Assembly: GCA_000719105.1 (NCBI GenBank)
Contig: JODX01000011.1
Span: 107,718-171,717, forward strand
Direction of reading: 5' to 3'
DNA: 64,000 nucleotides
DNA from: Streptomyces sclerotialus
Lineage (GTDB): Bacteria > Actinomycetota > Actinomycetes > Streptomycetales > Streptomycetaceae
Part shown: positions 17,941 through 26,378 of the stretch, in pieces
Numbering within the stretch: position 1 is the stretch's first letter
Layout: each line of letters starts with the position of its first letter
Made by a program: the position numbers and the translations under genes
Notes under the pieces: generated by a model
Told to the model about the DNA's origin: nothing
The model's input: only the letters and a program-made list of their open reading frames with translations
Databases searched by the model: none

Positions 17941-17967
17941 ACCGGAGGCGCGGAGGCGGCCTCCGGT
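17941..17967. terminator. Hairpin between converging oxidoreductase and PAP2 genes
   Basis: ACCGGAGGC (17941-17949) pairs with GCCTCCGGT (17959-17967), loop nine bases. It is placed between two converging stop codons and could serve both directions. Upstream the GAACCGGAGG motif is repeated. Confidence 0.5.
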
Positions 17968-17974
17968 GTCGATG

Positions 17975-18709
17975 TCATTCCCGCCGGACGGCGCCGCCCC
18001 TGGACGCGAGGAACACCGCGAGCCCGGTCAGCAGCACCACGCACAGACACCAGCTCGCCAGCACGTCCAGGGGCCAGTGGTAGCCGTGGCGGACCAGCCC
18101 GAACCCGGTTCCGGCGTTCAGCGCCGCGCACAGCGCGAGCGCCGTGACGCGCGCGGTCACGGCGCGCAGCCAGGGCCACAGCACGAGGACCGCCCCGCCG
18201 TACGCGACGGCGGCGGTCGCCGTGTGCCCCGAGGGGTAGAAACCCGTGTCCGGGCTCATCGGCGGCGGACCGGGGCGGTCGACCAGCTCTTTGAAGGGGA
18301 CGACCAGGAGCGGGACGGCCGCCATGAGGAGGGCCGCGGCCAGGGGCGGCAGCCACCAGCGGGCCGTCCCCCTCCGGCGGGCGCGGAGGGCCACGACGAC
18401 GAGCACCAGGGCCAGTACCGGAACGGCCACCGGGACGCTCCCGAGGTCCGCGAGGAACTGGGAGACGCCGTCGGGACGCAGCACACGGCCGCTGAGCCGC
18501 TCGTCCGCGCGGGCCAGGGGACCGTGGACGGCCACCTGCCAGGTGATCAGGACGAGCAGCAGTACGGGCGGGACGGTGAGGAGCGACGCCCGGCGGCCGG
18601 GGGAAGCGGTCGGCCGCTCCGGACCAGCTGGCCTTCTACCTTGCTCGGTAGGCGCACACTTGGGGTGCCGATCGCGGGAGGCAGACACGGTGAACAGCTT
18701 GGCAGGCAT
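17975..18709 (-). CDS. PAP2-superfamily membrane phosphatase
   Basis: About 244 residues, five to six transmembrane helices. The three phosphatase signature blocks are present: KELVDRPGPP, PSGHT in FYPSGHTATAAV, and VRHGYHWPLDVLAS with the catalytic His and Asp. Such enzymes dephosphorylate lipid phosphates such as phosphatidate, undecaprenyl pyrophosphate or diacylglycerol pyrophosphate at the outer face. The ATG at 18709 is tentative because its ribosome binding site is weak; a longer frame to 19018 has no family similarity. It is isolated from the polyamine operon by the hairpin at 17941. Confidence 0.85.
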   Translation of the reverse strand: MPAKLFTVSASRDRHPKCAPTEQGRRPAGPERPTASPGRRASLLTVPPVLLLVLITWQVAVHGPLARADERLSGRVLRPDGVSQFLADLGSVPVAVPVLALVLVVVALRARRRGTARWWLPPLAAALLMAAVPLLVVPFKELVDRPGPPPMSPDTGFYPSGHTATAAVAYGGAVLVLWPWLRAVTARVTALALCAALNAGTGFGLVRHGYHWPLDVLASWCLCVVLLTGLAVFLASRGGAVRRE

Positions 18710-19154
18710 GATCGGTGGCGAGTACTCGCGGGTGTCCGCGCGGGCGAGGCGTAACAGCCATTCGGGAGCCAGACAGGCCCGGTGCGGGACTATGAGCGGT
18801 GTGCCACGGACGCGTGACGATCGTCGAACCAGGGCAGACCGTGCATCCGCTCCGTGATCCGGCGGCGGCTTGACGGCGACTCCGCTTCCGTCAGGAACAC
18901 CGCAGCCTTCTGTGACTTCGGAACTCGTAGTGATGTACCGCCGAGGGCCGTCGAGCGATTCCCAGGTCTGCCCGTGCTCGGCTCTCGCCCTTAACAGTGG
19001 CGGTGAGATTGTCGGCAAGGCCGTAGGTCACGTCACTGCAGGCACAGAAAAGGCATGAGTGGGTGTTCATGAAGCTCACCGGTCTATCGGCATACGTGTT
19101 CTTGTGGCAAGTTCGGATCGGCGATACTTGGTTGGTCGAGTTCTGGGGGAAACG
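18710..19154. other. 445-base gene-free stretch with lower GC, ending in a promoter
   Basis: No coding sequence with codon bias is seen on either strand. The right half is visibly poorer in G+C than the rest of the window. At its end TTGTGG (19102-19107) and TACTTG (19125-19130), 17 bases apart, form a candidate promoter for the atypical gene that starts at 19155. Confidence 0.5.
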
Positions 19155-19808
19155 GTGTCGCAGCTCGGTCCGTTTGGTTCATCACGAAACGACCCCTCCG
19201 GCGGTAATCCGTCTCATGGGCCACAGCCTCCACCGTCGCAGTGGCCCGGCCCGCAGCCTCGGGGGCTCGAAGACAGTGATGCGCGACAGAGGCCGGTCTG
19301 GCAGATCATTGCAGCTGCCATCAGTGCGCTCGGAGCGGTTGCCGCGGCAGTCATCGGAGTGGTCATGACTAGCGGTGGCGATGGATCGAATAACCCCCCG
19401 AGTGGCGAATCATCCGGAATGAAGTCTGCCCTGTCGTGGAGTACGGGCGGAGAATTCCCGCTCATGTCGGGAAAAGTGTATGACATTGAAGGCGGGCGGA
19501 GTGGTAAGGGGGTCAGCCAGAATAATGCGGACTTCGCAGTTGTAGGCGACAGAAGGGATCGACTCTCTGGTCTCAACGGTGCTTCATTGGCATCGGCTTC
19601 AACGGGTCAGAGGCCATCGGTTGAACAGTGTGCGGGAAGGCTTGATGAAGATTCCTCGGGTGTGCTCGAAATTAAGATCGGTTATCTCTGCTTGAAGACA
19701 GCCGAGGGGAATATCGCTCTTATTCACATAACGAAACAAGCTCCGGATTCCAATGGGGTGACGCAAGTCTGGTACGAGGCCAGCCTGGAGAAGGGGTGGG
19801 ATGAATAA
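19155..19808 (+). CDS. Unrecognised single-pass membrane protein of atypical base composition
   Basis: 217 residues from the GTG at 19155, preceded by GGGGGA. The order is a Ser/Pro/Gly-rich cytoplasmic arm, one transmembrane helix (VWQIIAAAISALGAVAAAVIGVV, about 48-70), then an extracytoplasmic domain of about 145 residues with a Cys pair (EQCAGRL and IGYLCLKT). That Cys pair flanks a predicted beta-rich segment ending in WYEASLEKGWDE. Codons such as ATA, AAT, TAT and TTG are common here and rare in neighbours, which suggests acquisition by transfer or very low expression. I do not recognise the family; a sensor or substrate-facing accessory domain is only a guess from topology. Confidence 0.65.
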   Translation: MSQLGPFGSSRNDPSGGNPSHGPQPPPSQWPGPQPRGLEDSDARQRPVWQIIAAAISALGAVAAAVIGVVMTSGGDGSNNPPSGESSGMKSALSWSTGGEFPLMSGKVYDIEGGRSGKGVSQNNADFAVVGDRRDRLSGLNGASLASASTGQRPSVEQCAGRLDEDSSGVLEIKIGYLCLKTAEGNIALIHITKQAPDSNGVTQVWYEASLEKGWDE

Positions 19809-20051
19809 CGCCCTGAGTCGCGTGGCCCAGAGGCAGGCGGGGGCCGAATCGGCGCAGCTTCCGCCCCGTTGCCCCCGGGCCTCCGCGAAGGGCCAGGCCG
19901 GCCACCTCGTCGGGCGCCTCTGTGACACGCCGTACAGCCGGTCCCCGGCCGGGCGCGGGCGGGGCTCCGCCATGCAAGGTGGCGCCCCCTGAAACGCCTG
20001 AAGGGCCTGCGCCAGGGGGGTGGGCGCAGACCCTTCACAGGCGGTTTGTCT

Positions 20052-20148
20052 GGCTACGAGCGTAGCCGGACCGTGCCACCCGGCACGCTCCGCCGATCAT
20101 GGTCCGATTTACTCCCGTAAAGCGTCCCTGACCTGCGGTTTCGGTCAG
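20052..20148. other. Cluster of three small hairpins, possible structured RNA
   Basis: GGCTACG/CGTAGCC (20052-20067, 2-base loop), CGTGCC/GGCACG (20072-20087, loop ACCC) and CTGACC/GGTCAG (20128-20148) occur within 97 bases. The first is a near-perfect palindrome and could equally be a protein site. No known RNA family is recognised. Confidence 0.3.
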
Positions 20149-20353
20149 CCGCCCCTAGCTACCCTCCGTTACCTACTTGCGAAGGAGCAACGGGGGTTGT
20201 TCCGGAGCGGCCGTCCGGACCGGTGGACCGCGCGCCCCGGGGGGTCTGGGGCGGGCGGCCGTCCGATCGGTGAGGAGATCCGGAGCCGGAAGCTCCGTAT
20301 GTGTGCGCGACGGCACGACCGGGGCGAAGCTGGGGAGGCGTCGACCCGGAGTC

Positions 20354-20373
20354 GCCCGCAGGGCCCTGCGGGC
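20354..20373. other. 20-bp perfect palindrome downstream of the aminotransferase gene
   Basis: GCCCGCAGGGCCCTGCGGGC is a fully self-complementary 20-mer, 197 bases beyond the stop of the minus-strand aminotransferase. With no loop it is a poor intrinsic terminator, but it could act as one with a few central bases unpaired, or bind a dimeric protein. Confidence 0.4.
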
Positions 20374-20569
20374 GGGGTGTATCTCTCATCTGGCTAGAAC
20401 CTACGACAGGGGATGCGGCGACGACAGGCGGACGGGTGTCCCGCCATCCACCTTGCACACGTTCTTCACGCCCTCCGCCCCCACCGCTGCCCCGCCGGAA
20501 TCCGGGCGGACGGGGCCGGAGCCGGGCCGAGCGGGATCGGCGCGGGGCCGGAGCGGGACCGGCGTGAGT

Positions 20570-21904
20570 TCAGATGCGGGTGAACGCCTGCTCGATGATG
20601 TCGAGACCCTCGTTGAGGAGATCATCGCTGATGACGAGCGGGGGCAGGAAGCGGAGCACGTTGCCGTAGGTGCCGCAGGTCAGAACCAGCAGGCCCTCCT
20701 GGTGGCAGGCCTTGGCGAGCGCGGCGGTCGCCTCCGGGGCCGGTTCCTTCGTCGTACGGTCCTTGACCAGCTCGATGGCGATCATGGCGCCGCGGCCGCG
20801 GACGTCGCCGATGACGTCGAACTTGTCCTGCATCGCGGTGAGGCGGGCCTTCATCACGGCCTCGATGTTCTTCGCCTTCGCGTTGAGGTCGAGCTCCTTC
20901 ATCGTCTCGATCGCGCCGAGCGCGCCCGCGCAGGCCACCGGGTTGCCGCCGTACGTGCCGCCGAGGCCGCCCGCGTGCGCCGCGTCCATGATCTCGGCGC
21001 GGCCCGTCACGGCGGCGAGCGGCAGACCGCCCGCGATGCCCTTGGCCGTGGTGATCAGGTCCGGGACGATGCCTTCGTCCTCGCAGGCGAACCACTGGCC
21101 CGTACGGCAGAACCCGGACTGGATCTCGTCCGCGACGAAGACAATGCCGTGGTCGGCGGCGAACTGGCGGATCGCGGGCAGGAAGCCCTTCGCCGGCTCG
21201 ATGAAGCCGCCCTCGCCGAGCACCGGCTCGATGATGATCGCGGCCACGTTCTCCGCGCCTATCTGCTTGGTGATCTGGTCGACGGCCTGCGCGGCGGCCT
21301 CGGGGCCCGCGTTCTCGGCGCCGGTCGGCCAGCGGTAGCCGTACGCCAGCGGCACCCGGTAGACCTCGGGCGCGAACGGGCCGAAGCCGTGCTTGTACGG
21401 CATGTTCTTGGCGGTCAGCGCCATGGTGAGGTTGGTGCGGCCGTGGTAGCCGTGGTCGAAGACGACGACGGCCGTGCGCTTGGTGTACGCGCGGGCGATC
21501 TTGACGGCGTTCTCGACGGCCTCCGCGCCCGAGTTGAACAGGGCCGACTTCTTGGCGTGGTCGCCCGGCGTCAGCTCGGCCAGCGCCTCGGCGACGGCGA
21601 CGTAGCCCTCGTACGGCGTGACCATGAAACACGTGTGGGTGAAGTCCTGGAGCTGGGCGGAGGCCCGGCGTACGACGGCCTCGGCGGAGGCGCCGACGCT
21701 CGTCACCGCGATGCCGCTGCCGAAGTCGATCAGCCGGTTGCCGTCGACGTCCTCGAGGATCGCGCCGCCCGCGCGCGTGACGAAGACCGGCAGTGTGGAG
21801 CCCACGCCCTGCGCGACCACAGCGGTGCGGCGGGCCTGCAGCTCCTGCGACTTCGGGCCGGGGATGGCGGTGACGACGCGGCGCTCCTGCGGAAGTGCGG
21901 TCAT
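20570..21904 (-). CDS. gabT: 4-aminobutyrate aminotransferase
   Basis: 444 residues, class III PLP-dependent aminotransferase. It is predicted to transfer the amino group of GABA to 2-oxoglutarate, giving succinate semialdehyde and glutamate. Landmarks: NSGAEAVENAVKIAR (phosphate/PLP binding), the HGYHGRT loop, Asp259 in VADEIQSGFCRTG that pairs with the PLP ring nitrogen, and Lys288 in LITTAKGIAGG that forms the Schiff base. C-terminal LRFLPPLVI is family-typical. The ATG at 21904 has GGGAG just upstream; a longer reading adds only a Pro/Thr tract. It supplies the step between the aminobutyraldehyde dehydrogenases and the dehydrogenase at 26379. Activity on related omega-amino acids is possible. 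Confidence 0.93.
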   Translation of the reverse strand: MTALPQERRVVTAIPGPKSQELQARRTAVVAQGVGSTLPVFVTRAGGAILEDVDGNRLIDFGSGIAVTSVGASAEAVVRRASAQLQDFTHTCFMVTPYEGYVAVAEALAELTPGDHAKKSALFNSGAEAVENAVKIARAYTKRTAVVVFDHGYHGRTNLTMALTAKNMPYKHGFGPFAPEVYRVPLAYGYRWPTGAENAGPEAAAQAVDQITKQIGAENVAAIIIEPVLGEGGFIEPAKGFLPAIRQFAADHGIVFVADEIQSGFCRTGQWFACEDEGIVPDLITTAKGIAGGLPLAAVTGRAEIMDAAHAGGLGGTYGGNPVACAGALGAIETMKELDLNAKAKNIEAVMKARLTAMQDKFDVIGDVRGRGAMIAIELVKDRTTKEPAPEATAALAKACHQEGLLVLTCGTYGNVLRFLPPLVISDDLLNEGLDIIEQAFTRI

Positions 21905-22321
21905 GAGAGCTCCCTGATGATCTTGCGTATCGGTCGGCGGGCGGGTTGGCGGGCGGGTCGGTGGCGGGTCGACGGTCGGGTCGGCCGGCGGTGCGCCGGT
22001 GCGACGGGCCGGCGGTGTCACGCGCCAGGTGTTTTTCGGACGCTTGCCCGGTACTTCACCCTCTTTCTCCGCAGGTTAGGGCCGGAAATCAAGGGTGGGC
22101 ATGCTCCATGTGGGCGTTGTCGGGCGGCCCGGTTGTCCGTGATGGACATAGTCGAGTGGTGCCCTGGCCACCGTGTCCCGACGGCGGTGGGCGGGGCCTT
22201 TCGGCGGCCGGGCGGGCACGCTCCGCACCCGCTCGGCCGTGTAAACGGTGAACTCCCGTTGCAAGGGCGTTAGATTGGCTCGCTGATGGTGGACGGAGCG
22301 GCTGGTCAGGGGGCAACGGCG
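21905..22321. other. Divergent intergenic region between gabT and the ATPase gene
   Basis: The first 100 bases beside gabT are a G/C-rich run of near repeats (GGCGGGCGGGTTGGCGGGCG). No gene is seen. The plus-strand promoter candidate lies at 22248-22276. Confidence 0.5.
22248..22276 (+). promoter_or_regulatory. Candidate promoter of the TraD/VirD4-like ATPase gene
   Basis: GTGAAC (22248-22253) and TAGATT (22271-22276), 17-base spacer. The predicted start at about 22283 lies close to the ATG at 22286, so a leaderless longer form cannot be excluded. Confidence 0.4.
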
Positions 22322-24445
22322 ATGGACAGCGACGGGACGCAGGAGGCCCGGGGCACGCAGCACAACCCCGTACCGCGTCCGGCGGGGCCGCCGAAGATGC
22401 CCGCGATGCCTCCCCTGCCCCCACAGGCCCCCGGCACGCCGCCGCTGCCGGACGGCTCCGCCTTCCTCACCTGGCTGCGGACGCCGCGGCCCGACGCGGC
22501 ACCGGGCGTGTGGCGGTTCGGGCACCGGCCGCGGCCCGCGGAGGAGCCCGAGGAGGTGCCCGCGCGGCAGTTGCTCAGCGGGGCGCTGATCGCGTTCCTG
22601 GTGGGCTGGCTGCTCTGGTCGCTGCTGCAGAACGGCTACCTCGGCAACTGGTGGAGCCTCCCCCTCGAGCTGCTCGCCCCGGACGCCTGGCTGCAGAGCG
22701 ACAGCAAGGTCGCCCAGTTCCTCGTCTACAACGGCTACACGCTCCTCGTCGCCCTCGTGATCATGGTCGGCGTCGGGCGGCTCGGCCGCTGGGGCGAGGT
22801 CTGGCGGCGCTTCGTCGCCCCGCGCCTCAAGCGCCGGCCGCCCGAGCAGCCGACGCCCGAGACGGGCGACGACCCCGCCCAGTGGAACGACCTCCGCACC
22901 GCCGGAGCCGCCGACGCCGCCGACCGCCTCGCCGCCGAGGCCCACGCCGGGCTCATGCGGGACGTCGACCACGCCCGCATCACCCGCGCCTGGCAGGGCG
23001 TGCGCAACGGCCGGCACAGCCTCGCCGCCTTCCGCGCGGCCGTGCTCCAGGACGGCGCCGCCGCCTGCCTGCACCCCTCCGGCGAGCGCGACCTGCCCGG
23101 CCGGCTCGCCCGGCACGACCTGGTCACCGGACAGGTACGGCTCGGCACCACCGCCGACGACGCGCGCAACCCGTACGCCTACCGCGGCACCGGGCTGGCC
23201 CTCGGACCCGAGCTGCTGGGCACCTCGCTGATCGCGGTCGGGCCCGCCGGGTCGGGCAAGACCGGCCGGGTCGTCCGGCCCGTCGCCGAGTCGCTGTGCC
23301 TGCACGCCCTCGCCGGACGGGCCGCCGTGGTCGTCGTGGGCGCCGCCGGAGCCGCGCTCGGACCCGTGGACGCATACGACGTCGTCGTCCGCATCGGCCA
23401 CCCCGACTCCGTGTACGACCTCGACCTGTACGGCGGGACCACCGATCCCGACGAGGCGGCCGCCGTGCTCGCCGAGGCACTCGTCGGGGACCTCGCCGAC
23501 CCGCACCCGGGCAGCGACAGCCGCCGGTCCACCACCGTGCTCGCCCAGCTCCTCGGGCCGTACCGGGCCGTCCACGGCCGCTTCCCCTCCGTACCCGAAC
23601 TGCGTCAGCTGCTCGACGGCTCGCCCGAACCCCTCGCCGCGCTGCGCAAGGCCCTGCAGGACGCCGGGCAGGAGTCGCTGCTGCGGGAGCTCGACGCGCG
23701 CGAGCGGCAGTCCGCGCACCCCGGCGACGTGGGCTCGGTGCTCGCCGACCGGGTCGCCCTCCTCGACCGGCCCGCGTTCGCCTCCTTCTTCGACACCTCC
23801 GGGCAGTCGCGGCCGTTCTCGCTGCGCTCCCTCGACCACCCCGTACGGGTGCGGATCGACCTCCCCGAGCGGGGCCACGCGGACGCCTCGCGGATCCTGG
23901 CGCGGCTGGTGCTCGCCCAGTTCACGGCGAGCGTGGCCGTCCGGGAGGACCGGTCGCTGTTCGCCTGCCTCGTGCTCGACGACGCCACCGGGCTCGTCAC
24001 CCCCGAATCCGTACGCGGCATCCAGCGGCTGCGTTCCGCGGGCGCCGGAGTCGTCCTCACCCTGCGCACCCTCGACGACGTGCCACGGCCGCTGCGCGGC
24101 CCGCTGCTCGGCGCGGCCGGCTGCCGGATGGCGCTCGCCGGGCTCACCCCCTGGGACGGGCAGGACTTCGCCGAGGTCTGGGGCAAGGAGTGGACCGAGG
24201 CACGGGACGTCACCGACCGGCAGATCGTCGCCGAGTCCCCGGCCGGCAAGGCCTGGCACATGGTGCGCCGCGCGATCACCGGCAACGCGCCGACCGCGCG
24301 CGCCGTGACCGTACGGCAGGTCGAGCGCGAGCGGTGGAGCGCGTCCGAGCTGGCCCACGCGGTGCCGCCGGGACACGCGGTGCTGTCGCTCACGGACGTC
24401 CGGGGCGAGCACGCGCCGCCGCTGCTGGTGGATCTGCGGGGCTGA
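22322..24445 (+). CDS. Membrane-anchored ATPase resembling TraD/VirD4/FtsK coupling proteins
   Basis: 707 residues from the ATG at 22322 (AGGGGG eight bases upstream; an ATG at 22286 is the alternative). A Pro-rich N-terminus is followed by two transmembrane helices (about 86-103 and 135-155), a helical linker, then a RecA-like ATPase with Walker A GPAGSGKT at about 308-315 and Walker B LFACLVLDDATG. The layout matches hexameric DNA- or protein-pumping coupling ATPases, yet no relaxase, ESX or pilus gene lies nearby. In this genus such stand-alone ATP/GTP-binding proteins recur next to the GABA genes; the role is unknown. Confidence 0.8.
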   Translation: MDSDGTQEARGTQHNPVPRPAGPPKMPAMPPLPPQAPGTPPLPDGSAFLTWLRTPRPDAAPGVWRFGHRPRPAEEPEEVPARQLLSGALIAFLVGWLLWSLLQNGYLGNWWSLPLELLAPDAWLQSDSKVAQFLVYNGYTLLVALVIMVGVGRLGRWGEVWRRFVAPRLKRRPPEQPTPETGDDPAQWNDLRTAGAADAADRLAAEAHAGLMRDVDHARITRAWQGVRNGRHSLAAFRAAVLQDGAAACLHPSGERDLPGRLARHDLVTGQVRLGTTADDARNPYAYRGTGLALGPELLGTSLIAVGPAGSGKTGRVVRPVAESLCLHALAGRAAVVVVGAAGAALGPVDAYDVVVRIGHPDSVYDLDLYGGTTDPDEAAAVLAEALVGDLADPHPGSDSRRSTTVLAQLLGPYRAVHGRFPSVPELRQLLDGSPEPLAALRKALQDAGQESLLRELDARERQSAHPGDVGSVLADRVALLDRPAFASFFDTSGQSRPFSLRSLDHPVRVRIDLPERGHADASRILARLVLAQFTASVAVREDRSLFACLVLDDATGLVTPESVRGIQRLRSAGAGVVLTLRTLDDVPRPLRGPLLGAAGCRMALAGLTPWDGQDFAEVWGKEWTEARDVTDRQIVAESPAGKAWHMVRRAITGNAPTARAVTVRQVERERWSASELAHAVPPGHAVLSLTDVRGEHAPPLLVDLRG

Positions 24446-24559
24446 GCGGCAGACGGTGCCCGCCGGGTCCGTAGCGGCGAGAGGTCTCGGACGGCCGTAC
24501 GGGCCGGGTGAACCGGCATAGGGTGTGGGCACATTCCGGCCCAAAGATCGCGAAGCCCC

Positions 24560-26191
24560 ATGCCCCCCACGCTCGCCTCCCTCGTCCACCACTCCGCGCT
24601 CAAGCTCACCGTCCGCGCCGGCGCCGACAGGCTGGACGTCCCCGTCCGCTGGGCGCACGTGAGCGAGCTCGCCGACCCCGTGCCGTACATGGAGGGCGGG
24701 GAGCTGCTGCTGATCACCGCGCTGAAGCTGGACGCGGAGGACCCGGAGGCGATGCGGCGGTATGTGAAACGGCTGGCGGGCGCGGGGGTCGTCGGGCTCG
24801 GGTTCGCCGTCGGGGTGAACTACGACGCGGTGCCCCGGGCGCTCGTCGACGCGGCCCGTGCGGAGGGCCTGCCGCTGCTCGAGGTGCCCCGGCGTACCCC
24901 GTTCCTGGCGATCAGCAAGGCCGTCTCCGCCGCCATCGCCGCCGACCAGTACCGGGCGGTGACCGCCGGATTCGCGGCCCAGCGCGAACTCACCCGGCAG
25001 GCGCTGGCCGACGGCCCCGAGGGGCTGCTCGCGGCGCTCGCCGCGCAGGTCGACGGATGGGCCGCGCTGTACGACGCCTCCGGTGCCGTGGTGGCGGCGG
25101 CACCGGAGTGGGCCGGGCGGCGGGCCGCGCGCCTCACCCCGGACGTCGAGCGGCTGCGGAACCGGCCCGCACCGGCGAGCGCGGTCGTCGGGGGCGAGGG
25201 TCCGGACGGAGGGGAGAGCGGGAACGACCGGATCGAACTGCACTCCCTGGGGACCGGGCGGCGCGCCCGGGCCGCGCTGGCCGTGGGGACGGCCGCGGCG
25301 CTCGGCACCGCCGGACGGTACGCCGTCCACTCGGCCGTCGCCCTGCTGACGCTGACCACCGAGCGGTCGCGGTCGCTGCACGCGGCCGAGCAGCGGATCG
25401 GGGCGGCGGTGCTGCGCATGCTGCTCGCGGGCGAGCCGGACCATGCGCGCGCGGTGGCGGCGGATCTGTACGGAGAGCTGCTGGACGCGCCGTTCCGGCT
25501 GCTCGTCGCCGAGCCGGCGGCCGACGGGACACCCGACGGGGCGGGAGGTGAGCCGCTGGGGCGGCTCGCGGAGGCCGTGGAGGCCGCGGCGGCCCGGGCC
25601 GGGGAGCCGGTGCTGGCCGTGCCCGAGGGGGAGCGGCTGGTGCTGGTGGCCGTGGACGGGGGCGTGGCGGTCGACGCCTGCGAGGAGTGTGCGCTGCGGG
25701 AGGAGCCGGCGCGGACCGGTACGGGCGCGGGCGGGAACGGGGCCCGGTCGCAGGACGGCGAACTGGTCGTCGGGCTGTCCGCGCCCGCCGGGCCGGCCGG
25801 CGCGGCGACCGCCTACCGGCAGGCCGAGCAGGCGCTGTCCGTGGCCCGGCGGCGGGGGCTGACCCTGGTGGAGCACGACGAGGTCGCCGCGGGATCGGTG
25901 CTGCCGCTGCTCGCCGACGACGCGGTGCAGGCGTTCGCGGAGGGGCTGCTGCGGGCGCTGCGCGAACACGACGCGACCGGGCGCGGCAACCTGGTCGCCT
26001 CGCTGCGGGCGTGGCTGTCGCGGCACGGACAGTGGGACGCGGCCGCCGCGGATCTCGGGGTGCACCGGCACACGCTGCGGTACCGGATGCGGCGGGTCGA
26101 GGAGATCCTGGGCCGGTCGCTGGACGATCCGGATGTGCGGATGGAGCTGTGGCTGGCGCTGAAGGCCACGGCGGGGCCGGGGGAGGAGTAG
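24560..26191 (+). CDS. PucR-family transcriptional regulator
   Basis: 543 residues. N-terminal PucR domain (about 1-120: LASLVHHSALKLTVRAG and the GGELLLITALKL motif), a middle GGDEF-like degenerate region (about 300-440), and a C-terminal PucR helix-turn-helix LRAWLSRHGQWDAAAADLGVHRHTLRYRMRRVEEILG. Regulators of this family often control purine, amino acid or amine catabolism. Its place between gabT and the downstream dehydrogenase suggests control of GABA breakdown. A small-molecule effector is expected in the N-terminal domain but cannot be named. Confidence 0.92.
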   Translation: MPPTLASLVHHSALKLTVRAGADRLDVPVRWAHVSELADPVPYMEGGELLLITALKLDAEDPEAMRRYVKRLAGAGVVGLGFAVGVNYDAVPRALVDAARAEGLPLLEVPRRTPFLAISKAVSAAIAADQYRAVTAGFAAQRELTRQALADGPEGLLAALAAQVDGWAALYDASGAVVAAAPEWAGRRAARLTPDVERLRNRPAPASAVVGGEGPDGGESGNDRIELHSLGTGRRARAALAVGTAAALGTAGRYAVHSAVALLTLTTERSRSLHAAEQRIGAAVLRMLLAGEPDHARAVAADLYGELLDAPFRLLVAEPAADGTPDGAGGEPLGRLAEAVEAAAARAGEPVLAVPEGERLVLVAVDGGVAVDACEECALREEPARTGTGAGGNGARSQDGELVVGLSAPAGPAGAATAYRQAEQALSVARRRGLTLVEHDEVAAGSVLPLLADDAVQAFAEGLLRALREHDATGRGNLVASLRAWLSRHGQWDAAAADLGVHRHTLRYRMRRVEEILGRSLDDPDVRMELWLALKATAGPGEE

Positions 26192-26243
26192 GGCAGTACG
26201 GCGAGCGGGGCGAGTACGGCGAGCAGGGCGAGTACGGCGAGCG
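26191..26243. repeat. Three tandem 17-18-bp units after the PucR gene
   Basis: GGGCAGTACGGCGAGCG (26191-26207) is followed by two copies of GGGCGAGTACGGCGAGC(A/G) (26208-26225 and 26226-26243). The array starts on the last base of the PucR stop codon, in the gap before the dehydrogenase. Confidence 0.9.
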
Positions 26244-26378
26244 GGGGGACGAAGTGGCGTGTTCGTGATGCGCAGTGCTACGCGGCGGACAAACGACCCG
26301 CCGGGCGGGGCCGCCTACCGTGGTGCCCGAAGAGAACGTCCGAAACGAACAGCACCCAAGCGCGGAAGGGCCGGGACC

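Larger units (their letters stand above)
19809..20569. other. 761-base region without a convincing gene
   Basis: Short open frames exist on both strands but none has codon bias plus a ribosome binding site. The region holds three successive hairpins at 20052-20148 and a 20-bp palindrome at 20354-20373. The composition changes from moderate to very high GC at about 20200. Confidence 0.5.

Noticed and set aside
18870..19079. Possible small genes on either strand before the atypical gene
   Set aside because: No codon bias, no ribosome binding sites, and mutually overlapping frames.
19801..19992. A 63-codon frame starting inside the stop of the atypical gene
   Set aside because: It has an AGAAGGGG-like site and overlapping start, but the product is low-complexity Arg/Gly/Pro with no bias; support is too weak to list.
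20052..20067. tRNA-like or attachment-site-like palindrome
   Set aside because: No cloverleaf, no CCA end and no integrase or direct repeat nearby; kept only as a hairpin.
22076..26071. A 1331-codon minus-strand open frame across the ATPase and PucR genes
   Set aside because: It runs antisense to two clear genes with conserved motifs; long stop-free antisense frames are expected at this GC content.
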